Positions 16,274-23,518 of a stretch of 64,000 nt of DNA are shown here, in pieces. Below the pieces are notes generated by a model. It was not told the origin of the DNA. It worked only from the letters and a program-made list of their open reading frames with translations, and did not search any database. The DNA is taken from positions 179,185-243,184 of the forward strand of contig JAYULL010000061.1 in assembly GCA_043763625.1 (NCBI GenBank), in the 5' to 3' direction. Position 1 is the stretch's first letter; each line of letters starts with the position of its first letter. The translations under genes were made by a program, and so were the position numbers. This stretch comes from Rubrolithibacter sp043763625 (lineage in GTDB: Bacteria; Bacteroidota; Bacteroidia; Sphingobacteriales; Sphingobacteriaceae).

Positions 16274-18601
16274 TTAAAATTTAAAGTTCCACGTTACTGA
16301 CGGAATAATACCGAACAAGGTAGTTCTTACCGCTTGTGTTTTGGTAGGATCATCCGGATTATCCCGGAAATCCATAGAAAATGTATTCTGCCTGTTGTAC
16401 ACATTGTACACACCGAAAGACCAACTTGATTGGAGCTTTTTCCCCGGTTTCGCCTCAAGAGTAGCCGAAAGATCGAGGCGATGGTAATCCGGTAAACGAT
16501 CTGCATTTCTTTCTGAATAGTAGAAAACAGTTTTTCCGTTCATTCTGTATTTTCCGTTAGGGAAGGTTATCGCGTTGCCTGTATTGTAAACAAATGTTGA
16601 CGATAAGGTCCACCTCCTACCCGCCTTATAAATCCCGACAACAGAAATATCATGAAGGCGATCTTGTTTCGAGGGAAATCGGCTTCCCATGTTGATATTA
16701 TTAAATTGACGCTCTGTTCGAGACAGGGTATAGCCTACCCAGCCATTGAAGTTGCCGAAACGCTTTTTAAAGAAAAGTTCCAAACCGTAAGCTCTGCCGT
16801 CGCCGTAAATTAAATCTGCTTCTACATTTTTATTTCCTCGCAAATCAGTCCCGCTACGGTATTCTATTTGGTTCAGCATTGATTTATAGTACAGTTCGGC
16901 GGAAAATTCGAACTGATTGTCTTTAAAATTTTTAAAATAGCCTATGGATACTTGGTCTGCCTTTTCCGGCTGCACATTATTACTGTTCATAATGTAAATA
17001 TCGGTTGGAGAAGTTGCTGTAGAGTTTGACATTAAATGCAAGTTTTGAATGTTACGCGTATAAGAAGCCTTAACGGAACTTGCGCCGGTAAGTTGATAGC
17101 TTGCCGAAAAACGCGGCTCGGGGTTAATGTAGGTTTTCACAATCTCTCCCCTATTGTAAGTTTCGGTTCTCACTATGTTTCCCTCAGTATCGTAACTCCT
17201 AAACTCACCGGGGCCGAACGCGGAGTAGGAGTTTGCTCGCAAACCGTAATTAATATTCAACCGTTCGGTTACTTTCCACTCGTCCGCAAAATACACAGAC
17301 AGCTCCAGCCCGTTGCGATTCTCAACCTTATCATCGTTAACCGCAGACTCTTCACTAGCCGTAATCCTGCCGGGTTCAATGGTATGATGAATGATATCTG
17401 CCCCGAAACGCAGGTTATGGTTATTTAACGAATATTGAAAGTCCTGCTTTAAATCCAAATCGCGAATAATTGACTTTACTTGAAAGTCGTTCTGCTCTTC
17501 AAAGCTTTGAATTACATAATCGTAATTGCTGTAAATCAGCGAAGTATTTGAAAATAAGCGATTGCTGAACAAATGGTTCCAGCGCAAGGTTGCAGTTGCG
17601 TTCCCCCAATCAAAACCAAAAGTCTTATTTAGCCCAAGTTCGTCTCTACCGAAATATCCCGACAGATATAGCGTGTTATTATCGTTGAACCGATAATTGA
17701 CTTTAGCATTAAGATCGTAAAAATATAGCACATTTTTATTTATGGCAGTATCTTTAGAAAGTTTCAAGAACGCGTCGGCATAGGTTCTTCTGCCGGCGAT
17801 GATAAACGAGCTTTTATCTTTAACAAGCGGACCTTCCAATTTTAATCGTGACGAGATTAAACCTATACCGCCCTCAGCACCGAACTCCTTTTTATTTCCG
17901 TCGTTCATCCGTATGTCTAACACCGAAGCAAGCCTTCCGCCGTATTGAGCCGGCATCCCGCCCTTAAAAACAGCAACATCCTTTATCGCGTCAGAGTTAA
18001 AAGTAGAAAAGAAGCCCAATAAATGCGAGGCATTATAAACCGGAGCTTCATCTAATAAAATAAGGTTATGATCTATTGCTCCGCCTCGCACGTAAAAGCC
18101 ACTGTTACCTTCTCCGGCAGATTTAATTCCCGGAAGCAGTTGTAAAGTTTTGATAATATCCCGCTCACCGAAAAGAACAGGCACATTCCTAACTTCGTTA
18201 ATATTCACCTTGGTTACTCCCATTTGGGCGCTTACTACGTTGACATTGCTTTTTGCCGACGACACTACTACTTCTTGCAATAAGTTTTGGCCGGTCAGCG
18301 AGATATCCCTACGAACATTCTTGCTCAGTTCAACTGTATCGATTATTGTTTGATAGCCTACATACGTTGCGGTAAGCCGGTATGCACCCCCGGGAAGGTT
18401 GAGCGAATAATATCCATAAGCGTTTGTAGTGGTTACATGTTCAGTTTTACCGGTAAACTTAACGGTGGCACCAATTAAAGTTTCGCCCGATTCGGCATCC
18501 TTTAATACCCCTGTTACGGTGAAATTATTTTGCGCCTGCCCGTATTTATTGAAAGAGAAAAGCAACATACACACTAAAAGGAACTTCTTAAAATACTCCA
18601 T
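16274..18601 (-). CDS. TonB-dependent outer-membrane receptor with CarboxypepD_reg-like domain
   Basis: A 775-residue receptor: signal peptide (1-23), an N-terminal carboxypeptidase-regulatory-like beta-sandwich (about 28-110; GVLKDAESGETLIGATV), a plug domain (about 120-230; GIKSAGEGNSGFYVRGG), and a 22-strand barrel ending in FKF. The short length and the pairing with DUF4249 place it outside the SusC class, nearer to small-ligand or siderophore-type receptors of Bacteroidota. The substrate cannot be told. The promoter probably lies in the 583-bp gene-poor region upstream. Confidence 0.92.
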   Translation of the reverse strand: MEYFKKFLLVCMLLFSFNKYGQAQNNFTVTGVLKDAESGETLIGATVKFTGKTEHVTTTNAYGYYSLNLPGGAYRLTATYVGYQTIIDTVELSKNVRRDISLTGQNLLQEVVVSSAKSNVNVVSAQMGVTKVNINEVRNVPVLFGERDIIKTLQLLPGIKSAGEGNSGFYVRGGAIDHNLILLDEAPVYNASHLLGFFSTFNSDAIKDVAVFKGGMPAQYGGRLASVLDIRMNDGNKKEFGAEGGIGLISSRLKLEGPLVKDKSSFIIAGRRTYADAFLKLSKDTAINKNVLYFYDLNAKVNYRFNDNNTLYLSGYFGRDELGLNKTFGFDWGNATATLRWNHLFSNRLFSNTSLIYSNYDYVIQSFEEQNDFQVKSIIRDLDLKQDFQYSLNNHNLRFGADIIHHTIEPGRITASEESAVNDDKVENRNGLELSVYFADEWKVTERLNINYGLRANSYSAFGPGEFRSYDTEGNIVRTETYNRGEIVKTYINPEPRFSASYQLTGASSVKASYTRNIQNLHLMSNSTATSPTDIYIMNSNNVQPEKADQVSIGYFKNFKDNQFEFSAELYYKSMLNQIEYRSGTDLRGNKNVEADLIYGDGRAYGLELFFKKRFGNFNGWVGYTLSRTERQFNNINMGSRFPSKQDRLHDISVVGIYKAGRRWTLSSTFVYNTGNAITFPNGKYRMNGKTVFYYSERNADRLPDYHRLDLSATLEAKPGKKLQSSWSFGVYNVYNRQNTFSMDFRDNPDDPTKTQAVRTTLFGIIPSVTWNFKF

Positions 18602-18786
18602 ATAAACATTGACGTGTTATTACGCCTTTCGGAAACAAAATAAAGCAATTTGTTACAGCTTATTTTTAAAAGTAAGAATGGATTGGCAACTTTGTTGATG
18701 AGATCGTTCCGGAAAATAATCTTGAATCATCAAAGAGCTATCTGATTCCTCATCTTCTCTTTGCTGCTTGCGTAACCCAAGACTAA

Positions 18787-18999
18787 TTTGTATCAACCGA
18801 ATATTCGCTTGCCCGGCATTCTGAAATTAACGCAATCACGGTCAAAATTTTGTGCAAAAGTTATCTTGATCCCCGCCAAGCAAATAACAGGGCTTCGACT
18901 TACGGAGGGTATCTTGAAAAAGAACCTATCGATTTAGAAAATATCCTCTTTATGAAGTATAGCCGTTTTGAAATGCCTTGGCGAATACTTATTCGGTGA
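18787..18999 (+). other. 71-codon open frame without start, in a gene-poor stretch (18602-19184)
   Basis: The 583-bp gap before the TonB receptor gene holds no normal gene. On the plus strand a frame is open from 18787 to TGA at 18997-18999, reading in part EINAITVKILCKSYLDP and ILFMKYSRFEMPWRILIR. It lacks an ATG near its beginning. It overlaps, end to end, an open frame on the other strand. Both could be fragments of lost genes. I recognise neither. Confidence 0.25.
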
Positions 19000-19180
19000 C
19001 CGGAAGCGGCCATACCCAATGAGGAAAATTTCTTTTTAAATAAATCCGCTTATCTAAAATCTTCGTAAATAATTCCGGGTCAAGGCAATCAACTCCAATA
19101 GATGCTTGACTTGTTAAGTGTTCATTTAGGTAGAGGTGAATCCCGTTAGAAGTAGCGGGATTTTTTTTAATAAGTCGCGT
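18989..19180 (-). other. 63-residue open frame without start, minus strand
   Basis: Read from 19180 down to TAA at 18989-18991, the peptide includes NPATSNGIHLYLNEHL, SIGVDCLDPELFTKILDKR and NFPHWVWPLPVTE, which look protein-like, but no ATG, GTG or TTG start is available. It begins just downstream of the 84-residue gene at 19185, in the same direction. If coding, the hairpin at 19139-19168 would be part of its sequence, not a terminator. Family not recognised. Confidence 0.25.
19139..19168 (+). terminator. Rho-independent terminator-like hairpin with no obvious gene upstream
   Basis: AATCCCG (19139-19145) pairs with CGGGATT (19156-19162) over a 10-nt loop, and a run of eight T follows (19161-19168). 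The orientation would end plus-strand transcription, yet the only plus-strand candidate upstream is the start-less frame at 18787-18999. It may terminate a small RNA or readthrough from a lost gene. Confidence 0.5.
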
Positions 19181-19184
19181 TTAG

Positions 19185-19439
19185 TTAATCTATTAATCTC
19201 TCAAAATAAGAACTCAATGATTTTCCCTGATCTTTTTTAATCCCCTCGCAGCCTAAATCAGTAAGGGCAATATTTATAAAAATTTCGTTAGGTTGAGGTT
19301 CTATAGTTATTAACCCGTTTTTTTCTAAGAACCTAAACAGTTCTATTTCCTTAACTGCAGCTCTTGATATATAAAATTCTTTAAACGATTGGTCATGCGG
19401 AAGAATTTTTAATGTTTCAATTACCTCACGCGTTTTCAT
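19185..19439 (-). CDS. Small uncharacterised protein (84 aa), winged-helix-like
   Basis: An 84-residue soluble protein beginning MKTREVIETLKILPHDQSF. The middle segment (AAVKEIELFRFLEKNGLI) followed by beta-like strands (TIEPQPNEIFINIALT) resembles a helix-turn-helix with a wing, but this is only a structural impression. No named family recognised. It is a single gene with ATG start, facing away from DNA polymerase IV. Confidence 0.55.
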   Translation of the reverse strand: MKTREVIETLKILPHDQSFKEFYISRAAVKEIELFRFLEKNGLITIEPQPNEIFINIALTDLGCEGIKKDQGKSLSSYFERLID

Positions 19440-19602
19440 CTTTACCGATTAATGTACTGTTCAAATGGTTAAGGGTTAGAAATATAATTTATTCCCGAGA
19501 ACCTTGTATTAAACATCTTCTTTTGCATTCCCGATTTTTACAACACCCAAGTTAGCCATAAGTTTTCTACAACTTCACTAACAGGGTAATTGAACGTTTT
19601 CC

Positions 19603-19620
19603 CTTGGTCCCAATACCAAG
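19603..19620. promoter_or_regulatory. Perfect inverted repeat upstream of dinB
   Basis: CTTGGT (19603-19608), a 6-nt spacer CCCAAT and ACCAAG (19615-19620) form a perfect dyad. TACCTTCG at 19634-19641 is a 7/8 match to the -7 promoter element, which puts the dyad in the -33 region of the dinB promoter, a natural operator position. A repressor such as LexA is possible but not shown. Confidence 0.35.
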
Positions 19621-19659
19621 ACTAAAAAATTTAGTACCTTCGAGAATGGTTGTTCTATC

Positions 19660-20832
19660 ATGAATAATAAGTCCGATACTCGATGTATTGCCCATTATGA
19701 TCTCGACAGCTTTTTTATTAGTGTTGAGCGATTAAAAAACTCCACACTAATCGGTAAACCGGTAATAGTAGGTGGCACAAGCGGCCGAGGGGTTGTATCT
19801 TCGTGCAGCTATGAGACTCGTGTTTTTGGTGTGCAAAGTGCTATGCCGATGGCTCGAGCAATTAAGCTCTGTCCGGAAGCCATAGTTGTAAAAGGAAGTT
19901 ACGACAGCTATAGTTACTACTCAAGGTTGGTTACAGAGATTATTCGACAAGAAGTGCCGGTGCTTGAAAAAGCCAGTATTGACGAATTTTACATCGACCT
20001 TACCGGTATGGACAAATTTTTCAACTGCACCAAGATTGTTAAGGATTTAAAAACCAAGATTTTAAAAGAAACTGGACTGCCTGTTTCGTACGCTCTCGCG
20101 TCCAACAAACTAATTTCTAAAATCGCTACTAACGAAGTAAAACCCGACGGGCAAATCGAAGTGCCTGCCGGAACCGAGAAACAATACCTCGCTCCTTTAA
20201 AAATCGAGAGGATGCCCGGCATTGGAGATAAAACTGCAAAACAACTTTTGTCGATTGGAATTTTCACGATTAAAATGTTAAGCGAAATTCCACTAGAACA
20301 GTTAGAAAGCAAGTTCGGAAAATGGGGCCGTGAACTATGGAGGAAAGCAAACGGCATAGATAACTCCCCTGTTGTACCTTTCCACGAGCAAAAAAGCATT
20401 GGATCGGAAGAAACTTTTTTTACCGATACCGCAGATTCAACTTTCTTAAAAAGCGAGCTGGTACGTTTAACGGAAAAAATAGCTTTTCAGTTGCGCCGGC
20501 AAAAGAAAGTATGCGGATGCGTGGCTATTAAATTTCGCTACGGCGATTTCACCACCTTTACCAGACAAGCTTCTATTCCTTATACGGCTTCCGATAAAGC
20601 TATTTTGAAAATTGCAAACCAACTTTTTGCGGAATTTTACAACGCTAGAAGGCCCTTACGGCTTATTGGGCTTCGTTTAACCGACCTTGTTTCGGGGCAA
20701 CATCAAATAAATCTTTTTTCTGAAACTGAAGAAAATATCAAGCTCTATCAAGCTTTAGATACTATTAGAAATAAGTTTGGTGAGGATGCGGTAGTTAGAG
20801 CAATGGGAAAGAGACACGTTAAATTGCGGTAG
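19660..20832 (+). CDS. dinB: DNA polymerase IV (Y-family translesion polymerase)
   Basis: A 390-residue error-prone polymerase that copies past damaged bases. Metal-binding acidic residues lie in YDLDSFF (13-19) and Asp108-Glu109 in SIDEFY. A helix-hairpin-helix follows (MPGIGDKTAKQLLSIGI), then the little-finger domain. QINLF at 349-353 near the C terminus is a beta-clamp-binding motif. Not to be confused with the unrelated DinB-family hydrolases at 12854 and 28637. A dyad overlapping its promoter region may be an operator. It stands alone, convergent with the KTSC gene 3 nt away. Confidence 0.94.
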   Translation: MNNKSDTRCIAHYDLDSFFISVERLKNSTLIGKPVIVGGTSGRGVVSSCSYETRVFGVQSAMPMARAIKLCPEAIVVKGSYDSYSYYSRLVTEIIRQEVPVLEKASIDEFYIDLTGMDKFFNCTKIVKDLKTKILKETGLPVSYALASNKLISKIATNEVKPDGQIEVPAGTEKQYLAPLKIERMPGIGDKTAKQLLSIGIFTIKMLSEIPLEQLESKFGKWGRELWRKANGIDNSPVVPFHEQKSIGSEETFFTDTADSTFLKSELVRLTEKIAFQLRRQKKVCGCVAIKFRYGDFTTFTRQASIPYTASDKAILKIANQLFAEFYNARRPLRLIGLRLTDLVSGQHQINLFSETEENIKLYQALDTIRNKFGEDAVVRAMGKRHVKLR

Positions 20833-20835
20833 CTT

Positions 20836-21051
20836 CTATTTTACTCGGCGTTCCGGATGTTTTCCCTTTATCTTCGTTGAAAAATAATTTCCCAAAGAAT
20901 CAGAATTCATAAACTCCTTGTACTGCCTTTTACCCACCTTCAAATATTGCCACACTGCATCGTTTTCCCGGAATTCAACTTCCAAAACTTTCTCTTTTTC
21001 ATTATAACCAACACAAGATAAAGCGCTTGAATCTACAGCAAACCTTTTCAT
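20836..21051 (-). CDS. KTSC domain protein
   Basis: A 71-residue protein covering one KTSC domain (MKRFAVDSSALSCVGYNEKEK, then LEVEFRENDAVWQYLKV and KEFMNSDSLGNYFSTKIK). In this family the KTSC motif positions follow a beta-strand pair; here the motif reads GNYFSTKIKGKHP. Function is unknown; some relatives are fused to nucleic-acid enzymes such as lysyl-tRNA synthetase. It is convergent with dinB. Confidence 0.82.
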   Translation of the reverse strand: MKRFAVDSSALSCVGYNEKEKVLEVEFRENDAVWQYLKVGKRQYKEFMNSDSLGNYFSTKIKGKHPERRVK

Positions 21052-21240
21052 AATATAAATCAGCTTGGGGCTAAAAAGGTTTTAACGGGAAATCAGGGCA
21101 AACATGAAAATCCGCGGTCATCAATAGATGACTTTTCTCCAAAAGTTAATTCGTTTGCAATAACGAGCATAGTTAACCCGACGAATAATGCAAGCAGGAC
21201 GCGAAACTAAAAGGAACAGAACTTCGCCGAGCCGGACCGG

Positions 21241-21369
21241 ATGAAGCACCGGAATGTAATAAAAAAGCTGCACGAAGTTCTAAAGTATCATGAAGGAACA
21301 ACTGGTATTTTGCACACCTTGGCTCCAATCGGAGTTGCCATGGCCCGTGCTGATACTTTCGATCCTTAA
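21241..21369 (+). CDS. Candidate small ORF (42 aa)
   Basis: The 608-bp gap between the KTSC gene and mazG holds two short candidate frames. This one starts at ATG 21241 (MKHRNVIKKLHEVLKYHEGT) and ends DTFDP-TAA at 21369; the frame is open 12 codons further upstream. The peptide has a plausible amphipathic helix. It is tail-to-tail with the next candidate, only 3 nt apart. Not recognised; it could be a fragment of a longer lost gene. Confidence 0.3.
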   Translation: MKHRNVIKKLHEVLKYHEGTTGILHTLAPIGVAMARADTFDP

Positions 21370-21372
21370 AGA

Positions 21373-21546
21373 TTAACCTTTTCTTGAAGCTTTTCTTGAG
21401 GTTTTTTGGGTCTTTCCGCCGTCAATAGGTTCTTCACATAAACCAAACCAACCGCCTTTGTTAGTATAAGTTTGTTTGGGAGCGTGATAAACATCAGATA
21501 GAGGTGAAATTTTCATCAACGATTCTTGGGCTTGAAAGTTTTTCAT
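21373..21546 (-). CDS. Candidate small protein (57 aa) with basic tail
   Basis: ATG at 21546 opens a 57-residue frame: MKNFQAQESLMKISPLSDVY, then a TYTNKGGWFGLCEEPIDGG core and a basic tail (TSRKASRKG). Codon use resembles the neighbours and the composition is natural. No signal peptide. It is too short for many gene callers. I do not recognise the family; the GGWFG...EPIDGGKT segment would be the thing to search for. Confidence 0.45.
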   Translation of the reverse strand: MKNFQAQESLMKISPLSDVYHAPKQTYTNKGGWFGLCEEPIDGGKTQKTSRKASRKG

Positions 21547-21659
21547 AGTCTAAATTTTTAGCTGTTAGGTGTATGCGGCAGAAACTTTAATTACGTCTTC
21601 ACTAAGTCTTTCTGCAATTTTTAAAGTTTTAATTTTGTACTCTTAATAAAACAAACTTT

Positions 21660-22466
21660 ATGCCCAAAAACTCAATCCCCGAAGAGGGAAAGTCTCCATC
21701 ATCTGCCTTTGAACGTTTACTTAAAATTATGGATACGCTTCGTGAGCAATGCCCGTGGGATATGAAGCAAACTATGGAAACTCTAAGACATTTAACTATA
21801 GAAGAAACGTATGAATTATCCGATGCTATATTAGAAGGAGACCTCGAAGAAATAAAAAAAGAAATAGGCGATATTATGCTTCATTTGGTGTTTTACGCTC
21901 GTATTGCCACCGAAAAGAATGCCTTTACCATTACCGAAGTTTTAAATGGGATTTGCGAAAAACTTGTATCAAGACATCCTCATATTTACTCCGACACCGA
22001 GGTTGCAAACGAGCATGACGTTAAACGAAATTGGGAACAGCTAAAACTTAAGGAAGGAAATAAATCGGTTTTGTCCGGTGTCCCGACATCGCTTCCGGCA
22101 TTGGTTAAAGCATCGAGGATTCAAGAAAAAGCTCGCGGAGTGGGTTTTGATTGGGAAGAAGCCGGCCAAGTGTGGGAGAAAGTTGAAGAAGAAATGCAAG
22201 AGTTTAAAGCCGAGTTCGACGCAGCCGGTATCTTGGGCATGCATAAAGAAAAAGCTGAGGGCGAATTCGGCGACTTGCTGTTTTCGCTAATTAACTACGC
22301 TCGTTTTATCGAAATAAACCCCGAAGATGCCCTTGAAAAGACTAACAAGAAGTTTATTAAACGCTTTCAATATCTCGAACAGAAGGCAAAGGATAACAAT
22401 AAGAATTTGAAAGATATGACCTTGGCCGAAATGGATGTTTATTGGAACGAAGCAAAAAGAATTTGA
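21660..22466 (+). CDS. mazG: Nucleoside triphosphate pyrophosphohydrolase MazG
   Basis: Hydrolyses NTPs or dNTPs to monophosphates and pyrophosphate, a house-cleaning enzyme that also influences ppGpp levels. Two MazG domains in 268 residues: the first with LREQCPWDMKQTMETL and the metal-binding EETYEL...EIGDIML, the second with ARGVGFDWEEAGQVWEKVEEE and EGEFGDLLFSLINYAR. Length and domain pair match the full-length bacterial enzyme. The lipoprotein and sigma factor genes follow in the same direction after 69 nt. Confidence 0.94.
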   Translation: MPKNSIPEEGKSPSSAFERLLKIMDTLREQCPWDMKQTMETLRHLTIEETYELSDAILEGDLEEIKKEIGDIMLHLVFYARIATEKNAFTITEVLNGICEKLVSRHPHIYSDTEVANEHDVKRNWEQLKLKEGNKSVLSGVPTSLPALVKASRIQEKARGVGFDWEEAGQVWEKVEEEMQEFKAEFDAAGILGMHKEKAEGEFGDLLFSLINYARFIEINPEDALEKTNKKFIKRFQYLEQKAKDNNKNLKDMTLAEMDVYWNEAKRI

Positions 22467-22535
22467 TTTTTTTCTTGTTTAACGTAGCGTATTCTAAAAC
22501 AAGAACGTACTGGATTAAAAAGCGGAATCTACTGT

Positions 22536-22952
22536 ATGGTTAACAAGTCAGCTGTTTTGCTATTATCTGTCGTGTTTCTGTTGACGGGTTGTTCCGGAAA
22601 ATTAGACTTTGCCAAGCTCAAAGGCAGTTATTCCGGCACATTTAGTTATTTTCATAGTGAGGATTCTAAAGCTGTTAAAAATGCCCCTGTTGCTGTCAAC
22701 TTCACGCAAAATGCGTATGAAAGTTCGTCCGGTATTAACTACTTCCCGGCAGGCGGAACGGGAGTATTTGCAGTTTTAGACGGACAAAAAATCAAGTTCG
22801 AAGACCAAAAGATTTGGAGAACAACAAATTTTGATTGGGAACTCGTGCTTAACGGCGAGTATAGATATGACAGAAAAGGAGACAGTTTAATATTAACCAA
22901 AGGTTCTTCAACTACGAACCTTTACCAATACAGATTGAAACGAGTTAACTAA
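22536..22952 (+). CDS. Uncharacterised lipoprotein (138 aa)
   Basis: A 138-residue lipoprotein: signal MVNKSAVLLLSVVFLLTGC with the lipobox LTGC, then a beta-rich body (LKGSYSGTFSYFHSEDSK, and a C-terminal SLILTKGSSTTNLYQYRLKR). The pattern 'GxYxGxF...RxxxDSLxLxK' suggests a small lipocalin-like or beta-sandwich domain. The last base of its TAA is the A of the sigma factor ATG, so the two are translationally coupled. Confidence 0.7.
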   Translation: MVNKSAVLLLSVVFLLTGCSGKLDFAKLKGSYSGTFSYFHSEDSKAVKNAPVAVNFTQNAYESSSGINYFPAGGTGVFAVLDGQKIKFEDQKIWRTTNFDWELVLNGEYRYDRKGDSLILTKGSSTTNLYQYRLKRVN

Positions 22953-23518
22953 TGCCTAAAATTCTTGGTATTTCTGAAGAAGAGCTGATTCAGAAATGTA
23001 AAAAAGGCGACCTTAAGTATTTTGAAAAGCTTTATAAGCATTTTTACGGATATGCGATGGGAGTAAGTTTGAGATACTTGGCTGACAGAGACGATGCACT
23101 TGAGGTTGTAAATGATGCTTTTATAAAAGTTTTTGCGTCGATAGAAACTTTCAATTCCGAAAATGTTTTTAAACCTTGGTTGCGGCGTATAGTTGTTAAT
23201 ACAGCTATCGATTGTCGGCGTAAGAATTTAAAGTATCTGGATAACGTAGATATTGAAGAAGCATATTCGGTTGGGATGAAAGCTCAGGTGGTGGACGATT
23301 TAGGAGTTGAAGATATACGCCGAATGCTGGATACACTGCCCGAAATGCACCGCGCTGTATTTAATATGTATGAAATAGACGGCTACAGTCACGAGGAAAT
23401 AGGTTCGATGATCGGTATTCCGGAAAGCTCTTCACGGGTTTATTTGAGTAGAGCAAAAGAGAAATTGAGAAAATTGTGGAACAAACAACAGGAGATAGGT
23501 TATGAACAATCAGTTTGA
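22952..23518 (+). CDS. ECF-type RNA polymerase sigma-70 factor
   Basis: A 188-residue extracytoplasmic-function sigma factor. Region 2 includes ALRYLADRDDALEVVNDAF-like sequence (residues 32-56) and region 4 includes DTLPEMHRAVFNMYEIDGYSHEEIGSMIGI with the DNA-reading helix (SSRVYLSRAKEKLR). It overlaps the next gene by 17 nt and that product carries a membrane anchor and periplasmic domain, so the pair likely forms a sigma/anti-sigma unit. Target genes are unknown. Confidence 0.9.
   Translation: MPKILGISEEELIQKCKKGDLKYFEKLYKHFYGYAMGVSLRYLADRDDALEVVNDAFIKVFASIETFNSENVFKPWLRRIVVNTAIDCRRKNLKYLDNVDIEEAYSVGMKAQVVDDLGVEDIRRMLDTLPEMHRAVFNMYEIDGYSHEEIGSMIGIPESSSRVYLSRAKEKLRKLWNKQQEIGYEQSV

Noticed and set aside
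21080..21215. Minus-strand frame with RVLLALFVGLTMLVI and a charged tail
   Set aside because: It could be a small membrane peptide, but the hydrophobic part precedes the only ATG and leaves 24 residues; too little support.
21373..21546. A toxin-antitoxin assignment for the two small convergent ORFs
   Set aside because: They are convergent, not co-directional, and neither matches a known toxin or antitoxin pattern.
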